8,684 bases of DNA from JASFQI01 sp050115555 (GTDB lineage: Bacteria > Desulfobacterota > DSM-4660 > Desulfatiglandales > HGW-15), in NCBI GenBank assembly GCA_050115555.1, contig JASFQI010000205.1, positions 1 through 8,684 of the forward strand. The letters run 5' to 3'. Within the stretch, counting starts at the first letter, position 1, and every line of letters begins with the position of its first letter. Shown piece by piece: positions 1 through 5,309 of the stretch. Below the pieces are notes generated by a model. The model had not been told where the DNA came from. It made no database searches and saw only the letters and a list, made by a program, of their open reading frames with translations. A program made the translations under genes and the position numbers.

Positions 1-1
1 G

Positions 2-922
2 AGCGCTGTTCATCGCTATCTGATCTGGTCCTCCCTGGCTGCCGTGATCCTGGCTGTCATCCTCAGCTTTCTCATGATGCGCAAGGTATTGGCCCCACTT
101 ACCAAAATGACGGGCATCACAAAAGAAATCGCCTCTGGTGATTTTTCAGTGCGGGTTCCGGTGAGAACGGGGGATGAGGTGGGGCAACTGGCCAGCGCTT
201 TCAATGCCATGGCCGAGAGCCTGCAAAAAATCGAGAGCTTGAGACGCACCCTCATGATCGACGTCACGCATGAATTGCGTACCCCGCTGACCAATATTCG
301 AGGCTACCTGGAGGCCCTTACCGATGGTGTCGTCCCCCCGTCGGATGAAACGTTCACCCTTTTGAACGCCGAAACCATGCGTCTGGTGCAACTCGTGGAG
401 GATGTGCTCGATCTTGCCAAGGCCGATGCAGCCCGAGGTCAACTGAACCTGGAGCCCGTGGACCTCAAAGAAAGCCTGGATCATGTCCTCGCACCTTTTG
501 AAAGAACCCTTGCACAAAAGGCCATTTCTCTTTCCGTCAAGGCCCCGGCACAAAACATTGTGGTTCAGGCGGACCGTCTGCGTTTGATGCGTGCCCTGAG
601 AAACCTGGTGGACAATTCGGTACGCTATACCCCAGAAGGAGACAACATTGAAATTGGGATCCAAAGGACCCCCGACGAGATTGCTGTCGATTTCATCAAC
701 CCTGCCGGCATTCTGACCACGGACGATCTCCCGCACATTTTCGAGCGATTCTATCGCGGTGAAAAGTCCCGCTCTCGTGAGCACGGCGGCGCCGGTATCG
801 GACTGGCCATTGTCAAAGAACTGGTGGAAGCCCACGGCGGAACCGTTCATGCCGCCATGTTGGATCGTACGATTCGATTCCGCGTAGCCCTCCCCGTCCA
901 CCCCCCTGAAGAGAGGCCGTAA
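2..922 (+). CDS. Sensor histidine kinase, 5'-truncated (BaeS/CusS-like)
   Basis: C-terminal 306 residues of a membrane two-component sensor kinase; the frame is open through the left edge, so the sensor domain and first membrane helix lie outside the window. In visible numbering: a hydrophobic helix at about 5-25 (second transmembrane segment), a HAMP linker at about 30-80, a HisKA H-box (DVTHELRTPL) with phospho-accepting His90, an N-box (LRNLVDNSVRYTPEG) at about 199-213, an FERFYRG F-box near 247 and a glycine-rich GGAGIGLA box at 262-269. The G1 box reads INPAGI, with Asn where many kinases have the ATP-contacting Asp; CusS-type kinases have a similar NPG form, so activity is still plausible. 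It would autophosphorylate and pass phosphate to an OmpR-type regulator, probably encoded just upstream. The response-regulator-like repeats before msrAB suggest that operon as a target. The family call is firm; the stimulus cannot be read. Confidence 0.93.
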   Translation, partial: SAVHRYLIWSSLAAVILAVILSFLMMRKVLAPLTKMTGITKEIASGDFSVRVPVRTGDEVGQLASAFNAMAESLQKIESLRRTLMIDVTHELRTPLTNIRGYLEALTDGVVPPSDETFTLLNAETMRLVQLVEDVLDLAKADAARGQLNLEPVDLKESLDHVLAPFERTLAQKAISLSVKAPAQNIVVQADRLRLMRALRNLVDNSVRYTPEGDNIEIGIQRTPDEIAVDFINPAGILTTDDLPHIFERFYRGEKSRSREHGGAGIGLAIVKELVEAHGGTVHAAMLDRTIRFRVALPVHPPEERP

Positions 923-972
923 TCCGATTCTCTGATCTCGGACCAGGCCGTCCGTCCACCTGCTCGAAGAAA

Positions 973-1001
973 TCTTTAAACAATCTTTACACGGTCTTTA
1001 A
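973..1001 (+). promoter_or_regulatory. Three 11-bp-spaced direct repeats, putative OmpR/PhoB-type response-regulator site
   Basis: TCTTTAA (973-979), TCTTTAC (984-990) and TCTTTAA (995-1001) recur at exactly 11-bp steps, one helical turn, so they face the same side of DNA. OmpR/PhoB-family regulators bind head-to-tail to such repeats. The site lies between the kinase stop and msrAB, and its last copy sits where a -35 element would be for the -10 candidates at 1022-1034. This fits activation of msrAB by the partner regulator of the upstream kinase. The repeats are seen; the protein that binds them is inferred. Confidence 0.6.
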
Positions 1002-1021
1002 GACCTTTCTCCCCAGAAGTC

Positions 1022-1034
1022 TTATCCTTTATTC
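1022..1034 (+). promoter_or_regulatory. Candidate -10 region of the msrAB promoter
   Basis: TTATCC (1022-1027) and TTATTC (1029-1034) are weak -10-like hexamers lying 20-33 bases after the last regulator repeat. No good -35 hexamer is present, as expected of an activator-dependent promoter. Transcription would begin near 1035-1042, giving a leader of about 60-70 bases. The remaining bases between the kinase and msrAB show no gene. Confidence 0.35.
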
Positions 1035-1102
1035 AGAGAACGCCGGGATGCGAGTTTGTTCCCCGGACGGTTGGAAACGATAAGACCAAGGAGGTGGCGG
1101 AG

Positions 1103-2323
1103 ATGAAGGCGTTAATCGCAATATGGGTGCTGGGAGGCCTTTTGATTGGCTGTGGGCAGACCATGAGTATGGACAAACAGGACACCATGGAAAAGCCCAT
1201 GGAAGAGAGGATGATGAACACCCGGGAAGCCGTTTTCGCAGGTGGCTGTTTCTGGTGTACCGAGGCGGATTTTGAAAAGGTGCCGGGTGTTGTCGAGGCC
1301 GTTTCCGGATACACCGGTGGCCATGTGGCCAACCCTACCTACGAACAAGTCTCAGGGGGAGAGACCGGCCATCTGGAAGCGGTCAAAGTGATCTATGATC
1401 CTTTCAAGATATCCTACGATCAGTTGCTGGCCGCATTCTGGCAGCATATCGATCCCACGGACGGGGGCGGTCAATTTGTGGACCGGGGCAATCAATACCG
1501 AAGTGCCGTCTTTTACACTGACGACAGCCAGCGTGAATCGGCCGAGAACTCGAAAATGAAACTGGCCAAATCGGGGGTCTTTGACCAACCCATTGCCACG
1601 GAAATTCTCCCATTAGGCCCCTTTTACAAGGCCGAAGAGTATCATCAGAATTATCATGACAAACATCCCATCCGCTACAAATGGTATCGGGGTGGTTCCG
1701 GCCGCGACAAGTTTCTGAATAAAGCCTGGGCCGGCAAGAGCTGGGAGGAAGATGTATCGATGCAGGATATGCCCATGAAGGATCGGCAGATGTCTACGAA
1801 AGGGAAAGACGATATGGCATCCTCCATGTCTTCGGGAAAGGGAACAGAAATGGGATCCGATCCGATGGGGAAAGAATATACCGTTCCCAGCGATGCGGAA
1901 CTCCGACGTCGGTTGACTCCCCTTCAGTATAAAGTCACTCAAAGGAACGGCACGGAGCCCCCCTTTCAGAATGCCTACTGGGATCACCATGAAGCGGGCA
2001 TTTATGTGGACATCGTTTCCGGAGAGCCCCTGTTCAGTTCCACGGATAAGTTCGACTCCGGCACGGGATGGCCGAGCTTTACCCGACCGATGGAACCGGA
2101 AAACATCGTGGAAAAGGCCGACCGTAGTCTTTTCACGGTGCGCACCGAGGTTCGCAGCAGGTATGGCGACTCCCATCTGGGCCATGTATTCAACGACGGG
2201 CCTCCACCAACGGGGCTGCGGTATTGCATCAACTCCGCCGCCCTCCGTTTTGTCCCTAAAACGGATTTGGAGAAAGAAGGCTATGGTGAGTATCTCTCCC
2301 TCTTTAGGGGAATGCATGAGTGA
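1103..2323 (+). CDS. msrAB: Lipoprotein peptide-methionine sulfoxide reductase MsrA-MsrB fusion
   Basis: Reduces methionine S-sulfoxide (MsrA half) and R-sulfoxide (MsrB half) in proteins. The start is ATG 1103, because AAGGAGG (1088-1094) lies 8 bases before it; an in-frame GTG at 1094 overlaps that Shine-Dalgarno. Of 406 residues, 1-17 are a lipoprotein signal ending LLIG-Cys17, so the enzyme should be membrane-anchored outside the cytoplasm. MsrA spans about 42-200 with GCFWC (catalytic Cys49, plus Cys52). MsrB spans about 258-400 with RYCIN (catalytic Cys374). MsrB lacks the CxxC zinc pairs (YVDIVSGEPLF instead), a non-zinc type like Neisseria PilB. Positions that hold recycling cysteines in PilB are Lys193 in MsrA and Thr321 (DSGTGWPSF) in MsrB, so only Cys52 remains as a possible internal resolver. 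Met-rich stretches flank MsrA (about 21-38 and 220-255). Probably co-transcribed with the small secreted protein 19 bases downstream. Confidence 0.95.
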   Translation: MKALIAIWVLGGLLIGCGQTMSMDKQDTMEKPMEERMMNTREAVFAGGCFWCTEADFEKVPGVVEAVSGYTGGHVANPTYEQVSGGETGHLEAVKVIYDPFKISYDQLLAAFWQHIDPTDGGGQFVDRGNQYRSAVFYTDDSQRESAENSKMKLAKSGVFDQPIATEILPLGPFYKAEEYHQNYHDKHPIRYKWYRGGSGRDKFLNKAWAGKSWEEDVSMQDMPMKDRQMSTKGKDDMASSMSSGKGTEMGSDPMGKEYTVPSDAELRRRLTPLQYKVTQRNGTEPPFQNAYWDHHEAGIYVDIVSGEPLFSSTDKFDSGTGWPSFTRPMEPENIVEKADRSLFTVRTEVRSRYGDSHLGHVFNDGPPPTGLRYCINSAALRFVPKTDLEKEGYGEYLSLFRGMHE

Positions 2324-2341
2324 AATTCCTGGAGGTGTGCC

Positions 2342-2704
2342 ATGCAAAGAATCCTTTTCAGCCTATGCGCTCTGGCCTTGTTGATGTCTTTCCCGGCAGG
2401 TACCTATCCGGCGGAAACGGCAGACCAGGCCAGGGCCCCGTCCGAGATCGTTTTTTACGTTCGCTGATACGACGTGGGCAAAGCAGTCCTGGAAGGACTG
2501 CCCGGCGTCGTTTCAGTGAGCTCGGGATTTCACAGGGGACGCGAGATCAACATCGTACGATACCATGCCGACCGAATCGAACCTCGGGAGATGATCGCCG
2601 TCTTGAAAAGGTCTGGAACTTATGCCGGTATGGTTGGCGAGGGAGGGTTCAGGCATCCACGCAAGGGTTCGCGGAACGGAACGGCAGGAAAAGAAGATCC
2701 ATGA
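2342..2704 (+). CDS. Putative secreted HMA-like selenoprotein (in-frame UGA read as Sec)
   Basis: Not a named family I can assign with certainty. The frame begins at ATG 2342 behind GGAGGT (2331-2336), runs 41 codons, meets UGA at 2465-2467, and continues in frame for 78 more codons to TGA 2702. Residues 1-24 are a Sec-type signal peptide with probable cleavage after TYPA. The mature part has an HMA-like pattern: strand EIVFYV, the UGA residue (42), helix YDVGKAVLEGLPGV, two strands, then helix EPREMIAVLKRSGTY. From residue 42 to the Val of LPGV is 14 residues, the same as from the second Cys of a GMTCxxC HMA motif to its PGV, so the UGA sits on a metal-binding or redox Cys position; the first Cys is replaced by Tyr39. 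A SECIS-like stem-loop follows at once. Neighbouring genes stop at TGA, so the code is standard. A nonsense-mutated pseudogene is the main alternative. Probably in the msrAB operon, acting in the periplasm. Confidence 0.65.
2465..2511 (+). promoter_or_regulatory. SECIS-like stem-loop immediately after the UGA
   Basis: UGA (2465-2467) is followed by a lower stem ACGACG/CGTCGT (2469-2474 with 2506-2511), a possible 2-bp GG/CC step (2476-2477 with 2502-2503), and a perfect 8-bp upper stem GCAGTCCT/AGGACTGC (2483-2490 with 2494-2501) closing a GGA loop (2491-2493). The apical loop is 23 nt after the UGA and starts with G, which fits the spacing and loop base of bacterial SECIS elements that bind SelB. 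A clear bulged U in the upper stem, as in E. coli fdhF, is not seen. Confidence 0.55.
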
Positions 2705-2755
2705 GCGTTTCCTTCTTCACAAATTCGGACGAAGACGGAGACGCGACTTTGTCCC

Positions 2756-2796
2756 AAATAAAAAACAGGGAACCGGTCGTCAAGCCGAATCCCTGT
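2756..2796 (-). terminator. Rho-independent terminator of the original tRNA-Leu transcript
   Basis: On the minus strand, ACAGGGA and TCCCTGT (2790-2796 and 2765-2771) form a 7-bp stem with an inner CGG/CCG helix, followed by TTTTTTATTT (2765-2756). It lies about 30 bases beyond the tRNA-Leu 3' end and in the same direction, so it most likely ended the tRNA transcript before the element inserted. It may also block plus-strand readthrough, but there is no T-run in that direction. Confidence 0.8.
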
Positions 2797-2824
2797 AATC
2801 ATGGATCATTTGGTATTTTGAAAA

Positions 2825-2848
2825 TGGTGCCGAAGGGGGGACTTGAAC
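2825..2848 (-). other. tRNA-Leu 3'-end remnant, chromosomal attachment site (att)
   Basis: Read on the minus strand this is the end of a tRNA: T-loop GTTCAAGT, the 3' T-stem CCCCC, acceptor strand CTTCGGC, discriminator A and CCA (2827-2825). A 5' acceptor half GCCGAAG is typical of tRNA-Leu. Past 2848 the T-stem no longer pairs (A-C mismatch) and no variable arm, anticodon or D-arm follows, so the gene body is absent. The tRNA terminator lies on the chromosomal side. This matches integration at a tRNA 3' end, where one junction keeps only the 3' piece and the full tRNA is rebuilt at the other. The exact crossover cannot be set from one junction. Confidence 0.8.
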
Positions 2849-2868
2849 TCCCCTTTGATCATCTAACC

Positions 2869-2917
2869 ATCTGATATATCTTCCTTATTTTTCTGCCTGC
2901 ACACAATCTGATACATC
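2869..2917 (+). repeat. ATCTGATAYATC direct repeats next to att
   Basis: ATCTGATATATC (2869-2880) and ATCTGATACATC (2906-2917) are two 12-base direct repeats with one difference, 37 bases apart start to start, within 70 bases of the tRNA-Leu remnant. Short direct repeats beside an attachment core are typical arm-type integrase or excisionase sites. That role is inferred from position only. Confidence 0.4.
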
Positions 2918-2931
2918 GTGTGGAGGCAGGA
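2891..2931 (+). promoter_or_regulatory. Stem-loop sequestering the ribosome-binding site of the next gene
   Basis: CTGCCTgCACAC (2893-2904) is complementary to GTGTGgAGGCAG (2918-2929) with a single G-G mismatch, and a G-T and an A-T pair extend the base. The 13-nt loop holds one of the two ATCTGATAYATC repeats. The Shine-Dalgarno GGAGG (2922-2926) of the gene starting at 2936 lies in the 3' arm, so folding would hide it. As DNA the dyad could instead be an operator. Both are inferences from structure. Confidence 0.45.
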
Positions 2932-2935
2932 CCAC

Positions 2936-3133
2936 ATGAAATCCCGTCCGTGGGTTCAGATTCCAATCGCTCAAATCCTGGACGAGACCGAGGACGGTCT
3001 CAAGATCCTCACCAGAGCTGGACGCAGGCCCTGGCTTCCCAAGGATGATATTGACTACATCCCTGGCGCTGTTCTTGTCCCTGAATGGCTGGCCCACCGA
3101 ATCCTCCAAAGCCCAATCACTCACGAGGCTTAG
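2936..3133 (+). CDS. Small hypothetical phage-type protein
   Basis: A 65-residue protein of unknown function. ATG 2936 is preceded by GGAGG (2922-2926) at 9-base spacing; an upstream in-frame GTG (2918) overlaps that site and is less likely. It has no signal peptide or membrane segment and is mixed-charge and probably cytoplasmic. The segments RRPWLPKDDIDYIPG (about 30-44) and VLVPEWLAHRIL (about 46-57) resemble short phage and island proteins carrying a W-(I/L)-P-K-S-x-I stretch followed by VPEWLA, which sit near replication genes; I know no established function for them. As the first gene inside att it could also be an excisionase-like factor, but no clear HTH is visible. Translation may be limited by the hairpin over its ribosome-binding site. 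Confidence 0.55.
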   Translation: MKSRPWVQIPIAQILDETEDGLKILTRAGRRPWLPKDDIDYIPGAVLVPEWLAHRILQSPITHEA

Positions 3134-3394
3134 ACGATCATGCGCCATTGGCCGGCATTATTGTCTCAAGGTAGCAGAGCCGCATCCCTCTCCTCGCGCT
3201 CCTCACACATAGTCATCATACCAATGGTCTACGTCTCTCGATGCAGCGCGGGTCCTTCCTGGCACCCGATGACTATACGGTGCACCGACCCCCGATATTC
3301 GCCCGCATTTCAACTTTTTCGAGGCCCGGAAAACGGGAATTCGGGGTCTGTGGGGTGGGGTCTGTCCAAGGGGAAAGGATGAGGAGGAAGACAT
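3134..3394 (+). other. Mostly non-coding leader before the replication operon
   Basis: About 260 bases with no convincing gene. Visible structure: an inverted repeat ATAGTCATC (3209-3217) and GATGACTAT (3268-3276) with 50 bases between the arms, a 10-bp palindrome CGGTGCACCG (3278-3287), a short CCCG/CGGG hairpin (3325-3337) and a G-run cluster (3343-3373). The region probably holds the promoter of the InsA-like/helicase operon, but no good -35/-10 pair is visible. An 80-codon frame at 3140-3382 lacks a ribosome-binding site and looks compositional. Confidence 0.5.
3343..3373 (+). promoter_or_regulatory. G-quadruplex motif in the 5' leader
   Basis: Four GGGG runs at 3343-3346, 3352-3355, 3357-3360 and 3370-3373 are separated by loops of 5, 1 and 9 bases, a pattern able to form a four-tetrad intramolecular quadruplex on the coding strand or in the mRNA. 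It ends 7 bases before the GAGGAGG Shine-Dalgarno (3381-3387) of the InsA-like gene, so folding could affect translation or mark a regulatory site. The first and third runs are followed by the same TCTGT. Function is inference. Confidence 0.4.
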
Positions 3395-3676
3395 GTGAGC
3401 ACCCATGGGATCCAGTGTCCAGAGTGCGGGGCAAATGACGCGGTTAGGAACGGTAGGACCCGCCACGGGAAGCAGTGCTGGCGTTGCAGGATGTGCGGCC
3501 GCCAGTTTGTGCAGGATCCCCAGGGGCGCATCAGTCCGGAGATCCGCCGTGTGGTGGATCAACTGATCGGGCGCAGGCTGCCGGCGCAAGAGATCGCGGA
3601 GATCGCCGGCGTCTCCAGGAGCTGGGTGTACTCACGGATGCAGGATAAAGCGGACGCGGATGAGCGAAGAGCCTGA
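3395..3676 (+). CDS. Zinc-ribbon/HTH DNA-binding protein resembling IS1 InsA
   Basis: A 93-residue predicted DNA-binding protein. GTG 3395 is the start, 7 bases after GAGGAGG (3381-3387); the nearby ATG 3393 runs straight into a stop. Residues 8-34 form a four-cysteine zinc ribbon (Cys8, 11, 31, 34) with the segment VRNGRTRHGKQ, closely matching the N-terminus of IS1 InsA in motif and total length (InsA is about 91 residues). Residues about 63-83 (PAQEIAEIAGVSRSWVYSRM) form a helix-turn-helix. No DDE transposase frame follows, and a helicase gene overlaps its last 17 bases, so this is not an IS1 copy but an InsA-like regulator in a phage operon. InsA represses IS1 by binding its ends; here a role as repressor of the replication operon or as an origin-binding protein is plausible but unproven. 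Confidence 0.75.
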   Translation: MSTHGIQCPECGANDAVRNGRTRHGKQCWRCRMCGRQFVQDPQGRISPEIRRVVDQLIGRRLPAQEIAEIAGVSRSWVYSRMQDKADADERRA

Positions 3677-5309
3677 AAACGGCCAGCAGAGCCAGGAAGA
3701 GATCCGGCGCCAGGTGGAGGAGACGGCCCAGGAGCTTGAACGCCAGGTGGCCCCACCAGCGACGGAGCCCGAGGACCCGGGCCCGGTGTCTCCCGAGACC
3801 CTCACGCGTGAGGACATGCAGCAGGCGTTTTACAACAACGAGTATGGAGATGCGGACCTGGCGGTGATGCTGTTCCGGACCCGGTTTGCTCGCGACAATG
3901 CCACGGGCGATTTTTACCGTTGGGAGGACCATCGCTGGCACAAATGCCGGAATCGGGAGCAGGAGGGGGAGTTCCGCGAGTTGGCCGATCTCTACAGCCG
4001 TCACGCTGCGAGCTGCATGGAGGACAAGAAGAAAGCCGAGGCCGACGACGACAAGGAGTTGGCCAAACAACTCGGACGGTGGCGGGATAATTTCAATAAA
4101 AGGACGAAGGCCCTCCGGGGCACGGCCCGTATGCGGAATGTGCTGACTTTGGCCACGGCCGGCGAGGGATCCCTGGGGGTCTCCGGCGACCACTGGAATC
4201 CGGACTATCGTCTGTTGCCGGTTGCGAACGGTGTGGTGGACCTGGAAACGGGAAAGCTCCGTCCGGGCCGGTGGGATGACTGGTGCAATGCAGGCAGTCC
4301 CATCGAGTACGAGGGGTACCATTACGGTGGGGATTTTGTGCCTCGATTCCTTGATCAGCTCATGTGTGGGAGCCAGGAACTGGTGGAGTACCTCGAATAT
4401 ATGCTCGGCTTTTCTTCCACCGGCATCCAGACAAAGGATTTTTTCGTGGCCTATGGCCCGCTGGGCTGGAACGGCAAGAGCGTTCTTTTCGAATGGGTGT
4501 GCCGAGTCCTGGGAGAATTCGGGGCGGCCCTGCCTGTGGAGATGATCTACGAGGACCGTTTCGGCCGGGATCCGGATAAGCCTTCCCCTCAGATACTGCG
4601 CCTGCGCGGTCTTCGCCTGGCGGTGATGAGCGAGCCGGAAGGCACCAAGCGTCTTTCTCCGGCCAAAGTCAAGAACCTCACCAGTGGAACGGACAAGCTA
4701 TTTGGCCGGAACCTGAACGAGCGTGAGGTGGTCAGTTTTGATCCCACACACACCACGGTCATGCACGGCAACGTGGTCCCCAAGGTCATGGGCCACCAAG
4801 GCCCGTTCTATGATCGCCTGCGATTGATTCCTTTCCGGGCCCGATTCGTGAGGGACCCGGACGAGGTGGATCCGGCCAAGCATGTATTCCTTCAGACGCC
4901 CAGGGCGGAAATGGAGCTGCTTCTCCGCAAGCACGACAAGGAGCTGCTCTCTTTCCTGATCCGTTGTGCCCGCAAGGCTCTTGCCGCTGGCGACATGCCT
5001 GCGCCTCCAGCGGCCGTAACCGCGGAGACCCGCTCTTTCCGGGACGAGGAGGACCTGGTGGGCCGATACCTGCGCCAGTGCACCAAAGAGATTCCCGAGG
5101 CCTTCGAGCAGGCCAAGGACGTGTATCGGTCCTTTTGCTACTTCTGCCGTGAGGAGATCGGTTTGAGCCTGAAGCAGACCCCCAGTATGAAAGCGATCTC
5201 GGCCGATCTCCGGGCCCAGCCGCACATTGAACGCGAGGAAAAAAACACCGTGATCTACCACGGGATCAAGATCAAGTCTGAATGGATCCCGATGGAGGAC
5301 TGGAAATGA
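3660..5309 (+). CDS. D5/P4-type SF3 replicative helicase (phage primase C-terminal family)
   Basis: An ATP-driven helicase expected to unwind the element's origin as a hexamer. ATG 3660 lies inside the end of the InsA-like gene (17-base overlap), indicating translational coupling. Of 549 residues, about 1-60 are an acidic, Gln/Glu-rich, likely coiled or disordered arm; 80-215 resemble the D5_N region found before such helicases (the LLPVANGVVDLETGKL segment is typical); the SF3 core has Walker A GPLGWNGKS (266-274), a Walker B-like RLAVMSEPE (319-327), a sensor segment TTVMHGNVVP (365-374) and an arginine-finger region DRLRLIPF (385-392). The C-terminal 100 residues probably form a winged helix for DNA. 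Unlike P4 alpha it has no primase domain; the primase is a separate gene across the origin-like region. The family call is strong; the partner of the N-terminal arm is unknown. Confidence 0.93.
   Translation: MSEEPENGQQSQEEIRRQVEETAQELERQVAPPATEPEDPGPVSPETLTREDMQQAFYNNEYGDADLAVMLFRTRFARDNATGDFYRWEDHRWHKCRNREQEGEFRELADLYSRHAASCMEDKKKAEADDDKELAKQLGRWRDNFNKRTKALRGTARMRNVLTLATAGEGSLGVSGDHWNPDYRLLPVANGVVDLETGKLRPGRWDDWCNAGSPIEYEGYHYGGDFVPRFLDQLMCGSQELVEYLEYMLGFSSTGIQTKDFFVAYGPLGWNGKSVLFEWVCRVLGEFGAALPVEMIYEDRFGRDPDKPSPQILRLRGLRLAVMSEPEGTKRLSPAKVKNLTSGTDKLFGRNLNEREVVSFDPTHTTVMHGNVVPKVMGHQGPFYDRLRLIPFRARFVRDPDEVDPAKHVFLQTPRAEMELLLRKHDKELLSFLIRCARKALAAGDMPAPPAAVTAETRSFRDEEDLVGRYLRQCTKEIPEAFEQAKDVYRSFCYFCREEIGLSLKQTPSMKAISADLRAQPHIEREEKNTVIYHGIKIKSEWIPMEDWK

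Noticed and set aside
146..901. Long minus-strand open frame opposite the histidine kinase
   Set aside because: It mirrors a well-supported kinase gene, shows no domain pattern or ribosome-binding site, and is a shadow of GC-rich coding sequence. The same applies to minus frames at 1613-2347, 3531-4322, 4698-5261, 5579-6841, 7095-7538 and 7737-8333.
1001..1008. AAAGGTCT-type octamers in the chromosomal part (1001-1008 inverted, 2607-2614 forward)
   Set aside because: Same octamer as the origin iterons, but single isolated copies, one within the regulator repeats and one inside a gene; no cluster, so treated as chance.
2474..2704. Independent 76-codon gene starting at GTG 2474, after the UGA
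   Set aside because: No ribosome-binding site before the GTG, and the product would lack the first strand of the HMA-like fold and the signal peptide.
2320..2874. 184-codon frame overlapping the secreted HMA-like gene
   Set aside because: It is in another frame, has Arg/Gly-rich nonsense composition and reads into the terminator and tRNA remnant; the frame at 2342-2704 has a signal peptide and domain pattern.
2825..2910. Complete tRNA-Leu gene on the minus strand
   Set aside because: Only the 3' T-arm and acceptor strand are present; no variable arm, anticodon arm, D-arm or 5' acceptor half follows.
3140..3382. 80-codon plus-strand frame after the small hypothetical gene
   Set aside because: No ribosome-binding site, low-complexity Ser/Arg/Gly composition and no recognisable motif; it also runs through the inverted repeats and G-runs.
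3395..3676. Full IS1 insertion sequence
   Set aside because: Only the InsA-like part is present; no DDE transposase frame, terminal inverted repeats or target duplication were seen.
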